Assembly: GCF_047663525.1 (NCBI RefSeq)
Contig: NC_092601.1
Location: forward strand, 18,623,501 to 18,687,500
Direction: 5' to 3'
DNA from: Anas platyrhynchos
Lineage: Eukaryota > Chordata > Aves > Anseriformes > Anatidae
DNA: 64,000 nucleotides
The number at the start of each line of letters is the position of its first letter. The first letter of the stretch is position 1. The translations under genes and the position numbers were made by a program. Of the stretch, positions 37,001 through 45,938 are shown in pieces. Below the pieces are notes generated by a model, which saw only the letters and a program-made list of their open reading frames with translations, had not been told where the DNA came from and made no database searches.

Positions 37001-40000
37001 GCGCAGACAGACAGACGGATGGGGCTTCATCCTAAAACCAGCACCCCAGGAGCAGCCCTGGTGCCTGCTTCAGCTCCTGCGTGCTGGGAGCACCTGGACG
37101 CCCTGTGCTGGGGCTGGGTACCAGCCCGTGCCCCCACCCCTGGGTCCGGAGGGACGAGGGATTTGCACGCTCGGAAGAAACCACGCGCATCCTGCGGAGC
37201 CGGGCGGTCCCCGAGGTGGGGAAGTGAGCGAAGACCAAAGCCCTCGCCCTCTTTCCAGCCCCGTGAATAATCATGCAGGATTCCGTGGGAGCCGCCGGCT
37301 GCCTCCCGCCCCATGCCAGGGCTGCTCCCCGTGCTCGCCCCCAGCACCGCGGTGTTTTATCGCGGGGAGCTGCGGTTCAGAGCGGCGCGATGTCACGGCG
37401 AGGGATTTTGTTATTTATTTATCGGCCCTTGGCCAATTGCCTGGTGCACACAAAGCGGCAAGGGGTGAGCTGGAGAGCTCGGAAACCCAATCCCCCCCGA
37501 GCCGGCTCTTTGGGGCTCTGATAAATATTTGATGCCCCCAGCCCTGCTGCACCCCCTGGGCGGGCTGGGGGTGCCGGAGGCTGCGGCGCTGACCGGGGTT
37601 TGTCGTGTGCAGCAAAAAAACAGCCCTGCAATGAGAGTGGCATCGAGACCTTTTCATGTGGGACAATGGGTGTGTTCGTTCCTGAGCACAAACAATGCCT
37701 AGAAATCACGATTGTTCCCTTTCTGCCCGCGGAACAATTGGGAGGAGAGATCCTGAGTGCTGGTGGGTCCCAGGTCGCGTGCAGCGAAGGGAAAATGAGT
37801 CAGTGCGTCGGGGACTGGGACAGAAAGGCCGAGCTCTGCTCAGCCACCGGGACACGGGAAATCCTCCCTTGCTCCTCTCCCAGAGGGACAAACGGCCATG
37901 AGCCCTGTGGAGCAGGACACGGAGATCTCAGTGCAGGCTGAGGTGTTTGGGGCAAAGCTAAGGTGAATGAAATCACTGGAGGGGAACCTGCAAGTCCCTG
38001 AGCACCTGGGCATGTGGGGTGGTGGTGGAGGCTCTGGCTGTGTCTCCCTGCAGGGGGTTCAGGAGTTTGGGGCAGATGTTTTTGGTGATACAAAAGGTGA
38101 GCACAGGGGTTGTTCCCCTGTCCGTGCTGCGGGAGCCAGACCTGGTCCTGATGGTGCCGCTTTGCAGGTGAACGGGATAAACGTGGAGGGGCTGAGGCAC
38201 TCGGAGGTCGTGTCCCACATCAAGGCCAGGGAGAGCGAAGCCAGGCTCCTGGTGGTGGACCCCGAAACAGATGATTACTTCAAGAAGCTGGGGGTGACCC
38301 CCACCGAGGAGCACACCAAAGGTGAGACTCGGCTCTGCTGGGCGACCCCACAGCTCTCGTGACTCACTGGGACACTGGGTGGGATTTCAGAAGTGCCAGA
38401 GTCATGTTTCCCTTGTCTCATCCCTCAGTAGTTTCCTGAGCACCACCCAGCTATTTATAAGCAGTGAGAATACTTCCTAATCTAGCCAAAAAAACAATTT
38501 GTTATTTTTTTGCACGGTGAATAATTAACCCAGGAACCCGCTGCCAGGAGGTGGCTGGGATGAGGAGGGTGCTGGGGGGGGCGCTGAGCACGTTGCTCGG
38601 GGAGGGATGCTCAGGTGGGATCTGTTCTGGAGACAGATCCTGGGGCTGCTCCTGCTTTGTTTGCAGTGCCTGGGAGCAGAGCAGCCGGCCCCATAGTGCT
38701 GATATGGGGCTGTAAGAGGGAGGACACCATAACCCCGCACCGCTCTGTGCTCCCGAGACGGAGCCTGAAGGTGCAGGGAGAAACTCTGGGGCTGGCCCCA
38801 TGTGCGTGTAGAGGGAAGGACTTCACGCGACAGCGATCACAGGGGCGGCTGCTGCAGGAAATGTTTCCCTTGCTGCTGAAACCTGGCAGAGAAAGCAGCC
38901 CGGCCGCTCCCCGACCTGCCACGGGGAGGGAGCTGCCCTGCAGCCCAACGGGGGGCTCTGCTTCCCACACCAGCCCCTGTCCGACCTGCACTCTGCGGGA
39001 CATTCCCGGTCTGCCAGGTGCTCAAGGGGAAGATTTGCCCAAAGGAACGGGTCAAACCGTGCCGAGGAGCACGCGGGGCGAAAGCGGTGTCAGATGCTCC
39101 GAAGCGGTTGAGGAGGAGCCGGTGCGAGCGCTGGCTGCTGGCACGAGCACAAAGGAGCCCTTGTTCCCTGCAGCGGGGACGTGGCCGGGGCCAGCCGCAC
39201 ACCAGGGTGCGCGGGTGGGTGCTCAAGTGCTGGGCCCTGGCTCTGCAGCTCCCTGCTGGATGTTGGATGCTTTCCTCGGGGGTCAGCAAGGAGCGGGTCT
39301 GCCTGGCCCGCAGCCCTGCACCACTTGGGCTCGGCTGTCCCGATGCCACAGCTGAGGTCGTCACACCAGCACGTTTTCAAAGTCATCTTTTGTTTTTATT
39401 AAATAAAAAAGTGCCCTGGTTTACATTGGAAATACCTAAGTTTGCACTGACACATCCCAAAAATCAGCTCTTTGGGAAGCCTGGCCAGCCCTGGATGTGA
39501 TGCACGGGCAGTGTCTTGGAGCTGTAAAATCAGCAGCCCTGGGTTTCTGCAGTTGCAGGCTGCCCTTGGCTGCAGGCACAGCTCTTGCTTCACTGGAGCT
39601 GCCGTTACACAAGGCGTGCACGCACAGCATTGTTTTCTGCTCGGCCGCTGTGCGCTGGGGACACCCTGGGGTCCCCCTGGGGTCCCACCGAGCCGGTCTC
39701 ACCCCGTGCCGTGCACTGAAAGGGCCCTGTGCCCCCAGACGTGTTCGTGCTCAGTCGTTAGCCCTGCTGCAATTAGCACATCTGTGACACCACAGCTTGT
39801 CTGTCCCGGGCTGCCTCTAGCAATGGCTGGGTCGCGGTGACTGGCAGCTCATCTGCAATGAATTTGCCATTGTTTGGAGCGTTATTAGCGCAAATCATTG
39901 GAACCGGGCAAAAAAATGGCAAGGTACATGAAAGGAGGGTTGTTTGCCCCGTGCTGTTGCGACACCAAGATGCTGATTTCAGCAAATAGCGTTGGGCTGG

Positions 40001-40712
40001 TTTTTAAGATTTCTGATTAAACAGCTTCTGAAGAAAAATTACTTCACTGTCAGAACTGGGAGTACACCGCGTTTAGTGCTCACAGGGGGAAGCTGCTCGG
40101 TCCCCTTCCTGGAAGACATTTTCTTTTGATGAAAACAGGGAAATCAAAGGAAATTGAGGTTTCAGAAGAATGTGGTTCCAGAGGGCACGGGGGTACAGAG
40201 GTGTTTGCCTGAGCTCAGAGGCAGCGCGGGCTGGGTCTGGCTGCAGCTCTGAGGGAAGGGGTGCGCTGGGCTTTTGGGGTTGGGGTGGAGACCCTGTGCC
40301 AGGAGGGGCTCAACCGGGGGCGATGCTGGAGGGCACTGCCCTAGGAGCCCAGCAGTGTATTTATGAGTATATTCAACACATTTTTCTTTTGCGTGGCCCT
40401 CAGGTGTGGTGCCTCAGCCCCTGACGAACGGATCCGCACAGACACAGGTGAGTCCTCGCCTGTTCCTGGGGGCTGGGCGGTCCCGGGTGGGCTCAGAGCA
40501 GAGGGAACCTCGCAGCCTCCCTGAAGCTCATTTAGCTCAGCTTAACCGCTGCTAGCTAATTGTAATTGCTTCCTGATGCAGCTTTAATTTCGGGTTTGCA
40601 CGAGGCTGGTGTGAGACCAATTCATTCCTTTTCCCCAGGGACAGCGGGAGGAGGTGGGTGGGTGGTGGGGACGGGGGAGCAGTGGTTCCCCCCGCTCTGC
40701 CCATTTATTTGT

Positions 40713-40744
<32 letters not shown>

Positions 40745-42603
40745 CTGTCTTTGCACAAACTGCACTAACATTTTCATTTCCAATAGCTGAACGGAGGATC
40801 CACATCTTCATCTCACAGTGACCTTCAAAGTCCCGGGAAGGAATCAGAGGTAAAAACCCCGATCACACACCCTCTTCTTTGTACGTGCTTACATGTGTAC
40901 GTGTTTGTGTTATGGTACTGGGCAAAAATGCCTCTAAATGCAACTTCAGTTTCAGATTGCAGACTTGGGTACACTTGTATCCACCCAGCAAGCAAAACAG
41001 GGAGTTTGCTTTCATGCCCTGCCCTGTAAATCCGCATGAAATGCGGCCGTGAGCTCCCGGCAGCTGCTGGCTCCAGCCCAGAGGCAGCTGCGTTCCTGGG
41101 GGCATCGATGACCCCTTGGGTGGCCTGGCGAGGCCGTCCCAAGCACATCTGGCTGGAGCGTGTGGGAGCAAGGAGAGCTGCTGCCAGGGCTGTGTGTGCC
41201 CGGGGAGGGGGCCAGCAGCAGCACACTGCCCCCCAAACCCACATCAGAGAGATATAAAAGCATTCGAGTGTGAATTAAATGCTATCATGTTCTGGCTTCC
41301 CTTCTGCTTTCAGACGGGCAGGAGTGGGGTTGGGTTAAGCGATGGCTGCAGATTCCTTCCAGTCCTTGTCAGGGGACAGGAGGGCTCTGCCAGCAGCAGC
41401 AGATGTCCTGTGTTAGGGGATGGTTTGTGAGGGTCCCGCTGTGTGCTGTGCCCCCAGGGACTGGTGGGCTCCGTGTGCTCTGCCCTGGGGAGATGGGGCT
41501 GCCCCAAGGGCCAGCAGAGCAGAGTGCCAAGGGATAATGGCAGCGAATTAACTGGTGCTGTAATAGTTTGGAGGTGTAAGATGAAGGGGTGCCTTCAAGG
41601 GTTTTAGGTCTGAGGTGCCCAGAGCCTCTCCAGCATCTCAGGCTCGGAGGCTGCGCACGCCAGCTGTGTCCGAGAGCTGGGCCAAGCGCCTGCAGTCTGG
41701 CAGCTCTGTTTCTCTCTGAGCATTAAATAATACATGTCCTGCTCCTCGGCGGTGGTGTGCCGTGCTAAGCAGTGCACGCCAACCAGTTTGCATCCAAAAG
41801 CCAGAGCAAAGCAGTTCTCTTGCAGGCAGCGCTGATGGGAGACCTGCCCATAGCTCCTGGCAGGGTTTGTGAAATCCCTTTGGAGCTTCGTGTGTGCGTT
41901 AAAGCTATGCCAGTGGGCAGGCTTTAAGATGTTTCCTTACAAATGAAGGTTTTTATTCTGCGTGTTTGCTGTTCACATGAGTGTGGTGCGTGCAGGATGC
42001 TGCTGCAGGGACTTTAAGAAGGAAAGCTGATTTCTGTATCATACAGCACTCTTATTAGGCAGACACAGGGATGTTCTTCCCAGTACAGTTCCCAAAGCAA
42101 AATGTGCCAGGCATGCAGGCACTGCCGAATCCTGGCTCTGGCTGTTCTCTGGAGCAAACTGGAGCCCGGCCATTTGAGCACAGGGGCGCCTGGCTGCAAC
42201 GGTGCAGGAACAACACCCATGGAGTGCAATGTAATTATTTGCTCTGTGGCTATGCAGATGCTGCTGGTTAAACCATAGGCACGACATGGGGCAGGGGCTG
42301 CGCCCTCCCCTAAAAACCTGCGAGTTTGCTTATCTCACACACGTGCTTGGAGATTTCTGCTCCTAGCAGCGTGGGGATGGGATGCCGGGTGGCTTTGGGC
42401 ACACGGTGCCGGGGGCAGAAGGTTGATCTTCCCTCTCTGTGCAGGACGGAGACTCGGAGAAGAGGGACCCGTTTGAGGAGAGCGGGCTGAGCCTGAGCCC
42501 CACGGCTGCCGAGGCCAAGGAGAAGGTGCGGGCCAAGCGGGTGAAGAAGAGGGCTCCGCAGATGGACTGGAACAAGAAGCGAGAGATTTTCAGTAATTTC
42601 TGA
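12886..42603 (+). CDS. NHERF2: Na+/H+ exchanger regulatory factor 2 (SLC9A3R2), seven coding exons
   Basis: This is a membrane-proximal scaffold with two PDZ domains and a C-terminal ezrin-binding tail. It links NHE3, CFTR, receptors and other PDZ ligands to the actin cytoskeleton. Coding exons are 12886-13095, 17387-17644, 36124-36300, 38168-38321, 40404-40447, 40787-40849 and 42445-42603, making 354 residues (human 337). PDZ1 spans about residues 9-88 with its carboxylate-binding loop GYGF at 19-22. PDZ2 spans about 165-245 with GYGF at 177-180. The tail ends [13 protein letters not shown], the ERM-binding motif. All junctions keep frame: exon 4 ends in phase 1 and the others in phase 0. 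PDZ1 splits at [12 protein letters not shown] and PDZ2 at [12 protein letters not shown], the same places as in human. The linker between the PDZ domains differs from mammals. The ATG ([12 protein letters not shown]) aligns with the human start. Confidence 0.96.
13096..17386. other. NHERF2 intron 1
   Basis: The 4.3 kb intron begins GTCCGG and ends TTGCAG. I see no additional exon. It contains GC-rich unique-looking sequence, a short A run at 16678-16691 and an AT-rich patch at about 16085-16215 with TAATTGCAC-type words. Long frames on the minus strand near 15023-15988 are compositional. Confidence 0.7.
17387..17644 (+). CDS. NHERF2: NHERF2 coding exon 2 (end of PDZ1 and linker)
   Basis: The exon has 86 codons in phase 0. 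It starts [20 protein letters not shown], which closes PDZ1, then [14 protein letters not shown]. From about residue 117 it gives a serine-, glycine- and histidine-rich linker ([19 protein letters not shown]) with little likeness to the human linker. The acceptor is CCCTTGCAG and the donor GTGAGC. Confidence 0.95.
23755..23795 (+). repeat. Two-copy direct repeat, 18-base unit
   Basis: CTGAAAAATGGCCAGGGA is followed directly by a near-identical copy and the start of a third. It is a small intronic duplication with no clear role. Confidence 0.6.
26431..26485 (+). repeat. Two-copy direct repeat, about 27-base unit
   Basis: Two adjacent copies of a GGTGTGGACGTGTCCCC-type unit, each followed by a G run, lie in NHERF2 intron 2. 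Confidence 0.5.
27972..28003 (+). repeat. CT-rich microsatellite
   Basis: A (CT)n tract interrupted by CCC lies in NHERF2 intron 2, in a longer pyrimidine-rich stretch. Confidence 0.8.
29333..29363. repeat. AT microsatellite
   Basis: An A run leads into an alternating TA tract with one TTTAA interruption, inside NHERF2 intron 2. Confidence 0.7.
32186..32215 (+). repeat. Poly(T) tract
   Basis: Thirty bases of T with a single C. A second T run starts about 35 bases later. It could be the tail of an old minus-strand retroposed fragment, but no body is recognisable. Confidence 0.7.
35514..35530 (+). repeat. TGG trinucleotide repeat
   Basis: Five to six TGG units follow a GGAT-rich stretch in NHERF2 intron 2, about 600 bases before exon 3. 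Confidence 0.75.
36124..36300 (+). CDS. NHERF2: NHERF2 coding exon 3 (PDZ2, first part)
   Basis: The exon has 59 codons in phase 0, starting [18 protein letters not shown] and ending RPQDRLVE. It holds the second GYGF loop and the [16 protein letters not shown] segment. The acceptor follows a pyrimidine-rich stretch ending TTTCAATCAG and the donor is GTAATG. Confidence 0.96.
36301..38167. other. NHERF2 intron 3
   Basis: The 1.9 kb intron holds no further exon. Sequence is mixed and GC-rich. Two short AT-rich words near 37405-37425 and 37520 are the only departures. Confidence 0.7.
38168..38321 (+). CDS. NHERF2: NHERF2 coding exon 4 (end of PDZ2)
   Basis: The exon encodes [20 protein letters not shown] and continues to PTEEHTK, finishing PDZ2. 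It ends in phase 1 before GTGAGA. The text closely matches human NHERF2. Confidence 0.96.
38322..40403. other. NHERF2 intron 4
   Basis: The 2.1 kb intron has no exon or RNA gene that I can support. An AT-rich stretch at about 39780-40050 contains AATTAG and ATTAGCG words; a regulatory role would be speculative. Confidence 0.65.
40404..40447 (+). CDS. NHERF2: NHERF2 coding exon 5 (short linker exon)
   Basis: This 44-base exon completes a split Gly codon and encodes [14 protein letters not shown], matching the human PSPVTNGTSPAQ linker. The acceptor is CCCTCAG and the donor GTGAGT. It is phased 1 to 0, so it is only in frame together with exon 4. Confidence 0.9.
40714..40744 (+). repeat. Poly(T) tract before NHERF2 exon 6
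   Basis: Thirty-one consecutive T end about 40 bases before the exon 6 acceptor. Length variation here could affect recognition of that small exon; this is inference. Confidence 0.9.
40787..40849 (+). CDS. NHERF2: NHERF2 coding exon 6 (Ser-rich, frame-neutral)
   Basis: The exon is exactly 21 codons in phase 0, [20 protein letters not shown] plus Glu, matching human LNGGSACSSRSDLPGSDK. The acceptor is CCAATAG and the donor GTAAAA. Skipping it would keep the frame, so it is a candidate cassette exon. Confidence 0.92.
40850..42444. other. NHERF2 intron 6
   Basis: The 1.6 kb intron has no exon or repeat of note. It ends with a clear pyrimidine-rich acceptor, TCCCTCTCTGTGCAG. Confidence 0.7.
42445..42603 (+). 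CDS. NHERF2: NHERF2 last coding exon (ezrin-binding tail)
   Basis: The exon has 52 codons and a TGA at 42601-42603. It encodes [20 protein letters not shown], then a basic stretch ([11 protein letters not shown]), then [13 protein letters not shown]. This last motif binds the FERM domain of ezrin, radixin and moesin and is nearly identical to mammals. Confidence 0.97.
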   Translation, partial: DGDSEKRDPFEESGLSLSPTAAEAKEKVRAKRVKKRAPQMDWNKKREIFSNF

Positions 42604-42758
42604 ACCTCGCTGCTGGCACTGCCTGCCTTCCCCTGCACCTGGCCGGACGTTCAGAGGTGCCTGCGCCCTCTCCTTCAGTGTCCACGTGAGATGCTTTGTG
42701 CTCTGCTCTTCACTGGTTGCTTTTATGAGGCGTATTTTAAAGTCCTTTTTTATTGATG

Positions 42759-42784
42759 TTATTATTATTATTATTGTTGTTGTT
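42759..42784 (+). repeat. ATT/GTT trinucleotide repeat in the NHERF2 3' UTR
   Basis: About six ATT units pass into three GTT units. Confidence 0.85.
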
Positions 42785-43255
42785 ACTCACCAGCGATTCT
42801 CATAAGACAAATGTGACCAAAGCTCCTTTTCTTGCTTGCTCTTCAGCCCGGTCTGGCTGCCTGCTGTCCCCTGTTCCTGCTGAGAAAAGACTGGAAGAGT
42901 TTAACTCTCGTTTCTTACCTGCATAATTTAGGCTTTTATTACTTTTTTTTTTTTAATTGGGGTGTTAGTTTTGGTTTTGCGGGTGTCCCAGGCTGAGCCC
43001 CATGGGATGCTCTGTGCCCCTGTGCAAATGTCCTACGGCCTTGCCGTGGTGGGTGGCCGGGGGGTGGCAGCACCCCCAGCCCCCGGCCTGCAGCTTTACC
43101 CCCTCACGATGGGAAAAGGGGCAGTGGCTGTAAATCTCTCGTGTTGACTTTGCTATTGAAATGAAAAAAAGTTCTCGTTGGTGTTTTTTAATGAAGCCCT
43201 ACCTGTTTCCAGTTAGTGTAGGAGCCTCCCTCCCAGCAGCAACTTCTGCCCCAGC

Positions 43256-43261
43256 AATAAA
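43256..43261 (+). terminator. NHERF2: Proximal poly(A) signal of NHERF2
   Basis: AATAAA lies 650 bases after the stop codon. It would yield a short 3' UTR isoform. Use is inferred from the motif alone. Confidence 0.5.
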
Positions 43262-44794
43262 AGCCCCTTTTCACCCCGTCCCCCCCAGGTTGCAGGATGT
43301 ACAAGCAAGACAAACCCAGCACCAAATGCCCCCAGTCCCACGGTTTGCACAATGCAGCGAGAGGTGCAGGAGATGCTGCAGGACCAAGCAGGTCTCTGGG
43401 GAGTCCTCGGGGCTGACACCCTGCCTCTTGCTCCCCCCATGGTGTCCCCCATCCCTGGGCAGGGCTGGCGGGGTCCCCAAAGCTCCCCAAGTCTCAGTGG
43501 GGCTGGCGACAGAGCAGACTCATAGTTAGGAGAGCATCGATGTCCTGGGCGATTGCTTTGGTGCTGTGTCCTGCTTTAGTACCAAAAGCAGGGTGTTCTC
43601 AAGCCCTCGAAACCTATCTTTAAAGCACTGCAGATGAAGCCAGCGTAATCTCTTTGGCTGTGACCAAGGAAGACGAAACAACGTGCTCACAGGCTGCAGG
43701 CAGAGGTGTTTCGCCGGGGAAGGTTTGTGTTTTGGCTCCCGTGTCAAAACCGCAGGGGGAAGGGACTGGGCACAGTTGCGTGCAAAACCACTTTTCCCAG
43801 CTCAATGCAAATGGCAGCAATAACTTGGCCCTTGATGATTATTTTAAACAAAAGACTTGGCTGCGACTTTGCCCTGTATTATTCCCCAGAGCTGATGTAT
43901 TACAAGGCAGAGGCCTTTGGGTTGGTCGGCACGCTACGGGTGTTGTGGTGGCTCTGTGTGCATTTCCTAAATGCTGAACTAAAAGGTGCCTTATACCATT
44001 TGCTGCTCTCCTCGGCGGCTGCCCACGGCTCAGCACAGGGGCAGCGCGGGGCCGGGGCGTTTGGCTGTGCCCCAGGGAGCTGCCGGGGCTGCTGCTGGCT
44101 GGCGAGAGCACGGAAACCCTCAGAGGTGAAGGAGATTTCTTTTTTACGAAGGTGCAAAGTGTTGATGGGCTGGACAGGTTGAAAAATGCCTTTGGAGAGG
44201 GACTGGTGCAGGTGTTTGGCTATTGGTGATGAGAGTGGCTGCAGGATGACTGCTCGGGATGCAGAGAGGTTTTTTCCCCCCACCAGGACTCTGCCAATTA
44301 CTAGAGGCCTCTTCTCTACCCCACCTCAAAGACGATTAGCTCCTGTCTTTTTGGTCCCCAAAATACTTGCTTCTGTAGGAAATCAGGAAGGACTGAAGGA
44401 GTCCTCCTTTTTCACGGTATGCACGTTGCTTCCAGTGCCTGTGTAGCCAAACCCCAGGCAGTGCTCCGGTCTGTGCAGGGCAGAGCGCTCCCCACTACAC
44501 CACGAACTCAACCCACCGTGCATGTCAGAGAGCAAAGCCTCGTTTGTAAATACCGCATTTCTCACCCAAGACTGGACCACTGTAGTTAAGGGGGGGAAAA
44601 AAAGAACGCGTAGTTCTGAATGCAGATCAAAAGAAATCAGGTGTGCAAGTCTGTACTGATAAGATTTCAGAATCTTACTCTCTGCTTAGTCCATGGAAAT
44701 TGCTCCTGGTTAAAGCACTTATCATATTTCTGACATCTTGTAGCTCAGTAGTAATTATTCAGTTCCTGTACATTTAACGTGGAAAAAAAAAATC

Positions 44795-44857
44795 AATAAA
44801 GTGTAAGGCTGTTAGCTGCATTGTAAAAACAATGTACACTGTAATGTCAGTAATAAA
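44795..44857 (+). terminator. NHERF2: Distal paired poly(A) signals of NHERF2
   Basis: Two AATAAA hexamers (44795-44800 and 44852-44857) are followed by GT- and T-rich sequence (TTTGTTTTCCCATG and TTTGCTCGTTCTTC), a typical cleavage context. The mRNA should end near 44880. Confidence 0.75.
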
Positions 44858-44880
44858 CTTTGTTTTCCCATGTACCACTT

Positions 44881-45440
44881 ATTTGCTCGTTCTTCATCTG
44901 TTTGGTAGGGAACTTCAGAGCGGAATTACAGCCTTCTTTAGCACGTTATAAACTTTGCTTCCTCCCTTGCCTGTTTAAAGAGTAGCTGAAATTATTCCTT
45001 TGAAGCTCTACAATGAAGTCAGCACTGCCCTTTCTTTGAAGAACAAAACGCACACGTGGGTGGTGGCCCCTCTGTCAGCTTCTGAGGCGCACACCAACCT
45101 GGATCCTGTGGCTATGTAAGCTGTGCCAGCACACATCTGACAAGCAAGAGCGTGAAGCTGGATTGTCACCTGCTCCCTGTGCGCTGTGTCCCCTAGGCTC
45201 CTGTGCCAGCAGGACTCAAAGGTCACTTGTCCAAGTAATGGCTGGCTCTGGCCCTGGGTTGTGAAGCTTTTAGCTGGACCTTACAGCCCATGGTTCTTGC
45301 TGCCAGCACCAGGCAGGCGCCTTGGCAGGCTGCAAGCCCTGGCAGGGCTGGTTGCTATGGGCTCACGCTGCGGTGAGGCCATCGGAGCTCTCCTCCCCCT
45401 GCCCAGTGTTGCAGAGATGCCAGCAAATCTCACACGCGTT
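44881..45440. other. Spacer between the convergent NHERF2 and NTHL1 3' ends
   Basis: About 560 bases separate the two predicted mRNA ends. I see no exon, repeat or RNA gene in it. Confidence 0.65.
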
Positions 45441-45458
45441 AGAAAACAACCCACCACC

Positions 45459-45464
45459 TTTATT
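45459..45464 (-). terminator. NTHL1: Poly(A) signal of NTHL1
   Basis: AATAAA on the minus strand lies about 350 bases after the NTHL1 stop codon. It is the first canonical signal downstream and faces the NHERF2 end. Confidence 0.7.
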
Positions 45465-45814
45465 AAATGTGTATTTACAAGCAGCAGCAGATCCTACAGC
45501 ACGAAGCACTCCTCTCCAGCTGTTCCTGACAGCGCACAGCCTGCTGCTCGGCCGGGACACGCTCAGGCATTCACCCGGGGGCTGGAGCCGGCAGCACTGA
45601 CGCAGCAGGACTGCTGCACTTTGAAAGACCCTTTTTCCTCTTGAGAGCTCAGCCACTGCCAGCAAGCGTCTCCCTCTCCAGAGATGCTTAGCTGGCGGCA
45701 GCAGTCTCCCATTTCCCTGCAGTCACACAGTCAACCCTGTGCAAAGCACAGCAGTCCTAGGGCTCAGCTCTGGGCTGAAGCAGCTCTGTTGCTCTAAGAA
45801 GCCAGGATGTTCCC

Positions 45815-45938
45815 TCAGCGTCTCTTAGCAGCTGGGCAAATATCTTGATTGAGGCATTCTTTGCAGCGAGGATTCACGGGCAGGCAGGTCTGCTGGCCAA
45901 AACCCACCAGGAGCCAGTTTATCTCCCTCCAGAGATCC
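45815..45938 (-). CDS. NTHL1: NTHL1 exon 6 ([4Fe-4S] cluster loop, stop)
   Basis: The exon encodes [19 protein letters not shown] and continues to CPAAKRR and the TGA. All four cluster cysteines lie in this one exon with the classical 6-2-5 spacing. The acceptor is CTCACTACAG on the minus strand. Confidence 0.95.

Larger units (their letters stand above)
42604..44880 (+). other. NHERF2: NHERF2 3' UTR
   Basis: No further coding signal follows the TGA. Poly(A) signals at 43256, 44795 and 44852 imply a short form of about 0.7 kb and a long form of about 2.3 kb. The UTR includes an ATT/GTT microsatellite (42759-42784) and a minus-strand tRNA-like relic (44438-44512). Confidence 0.75.
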
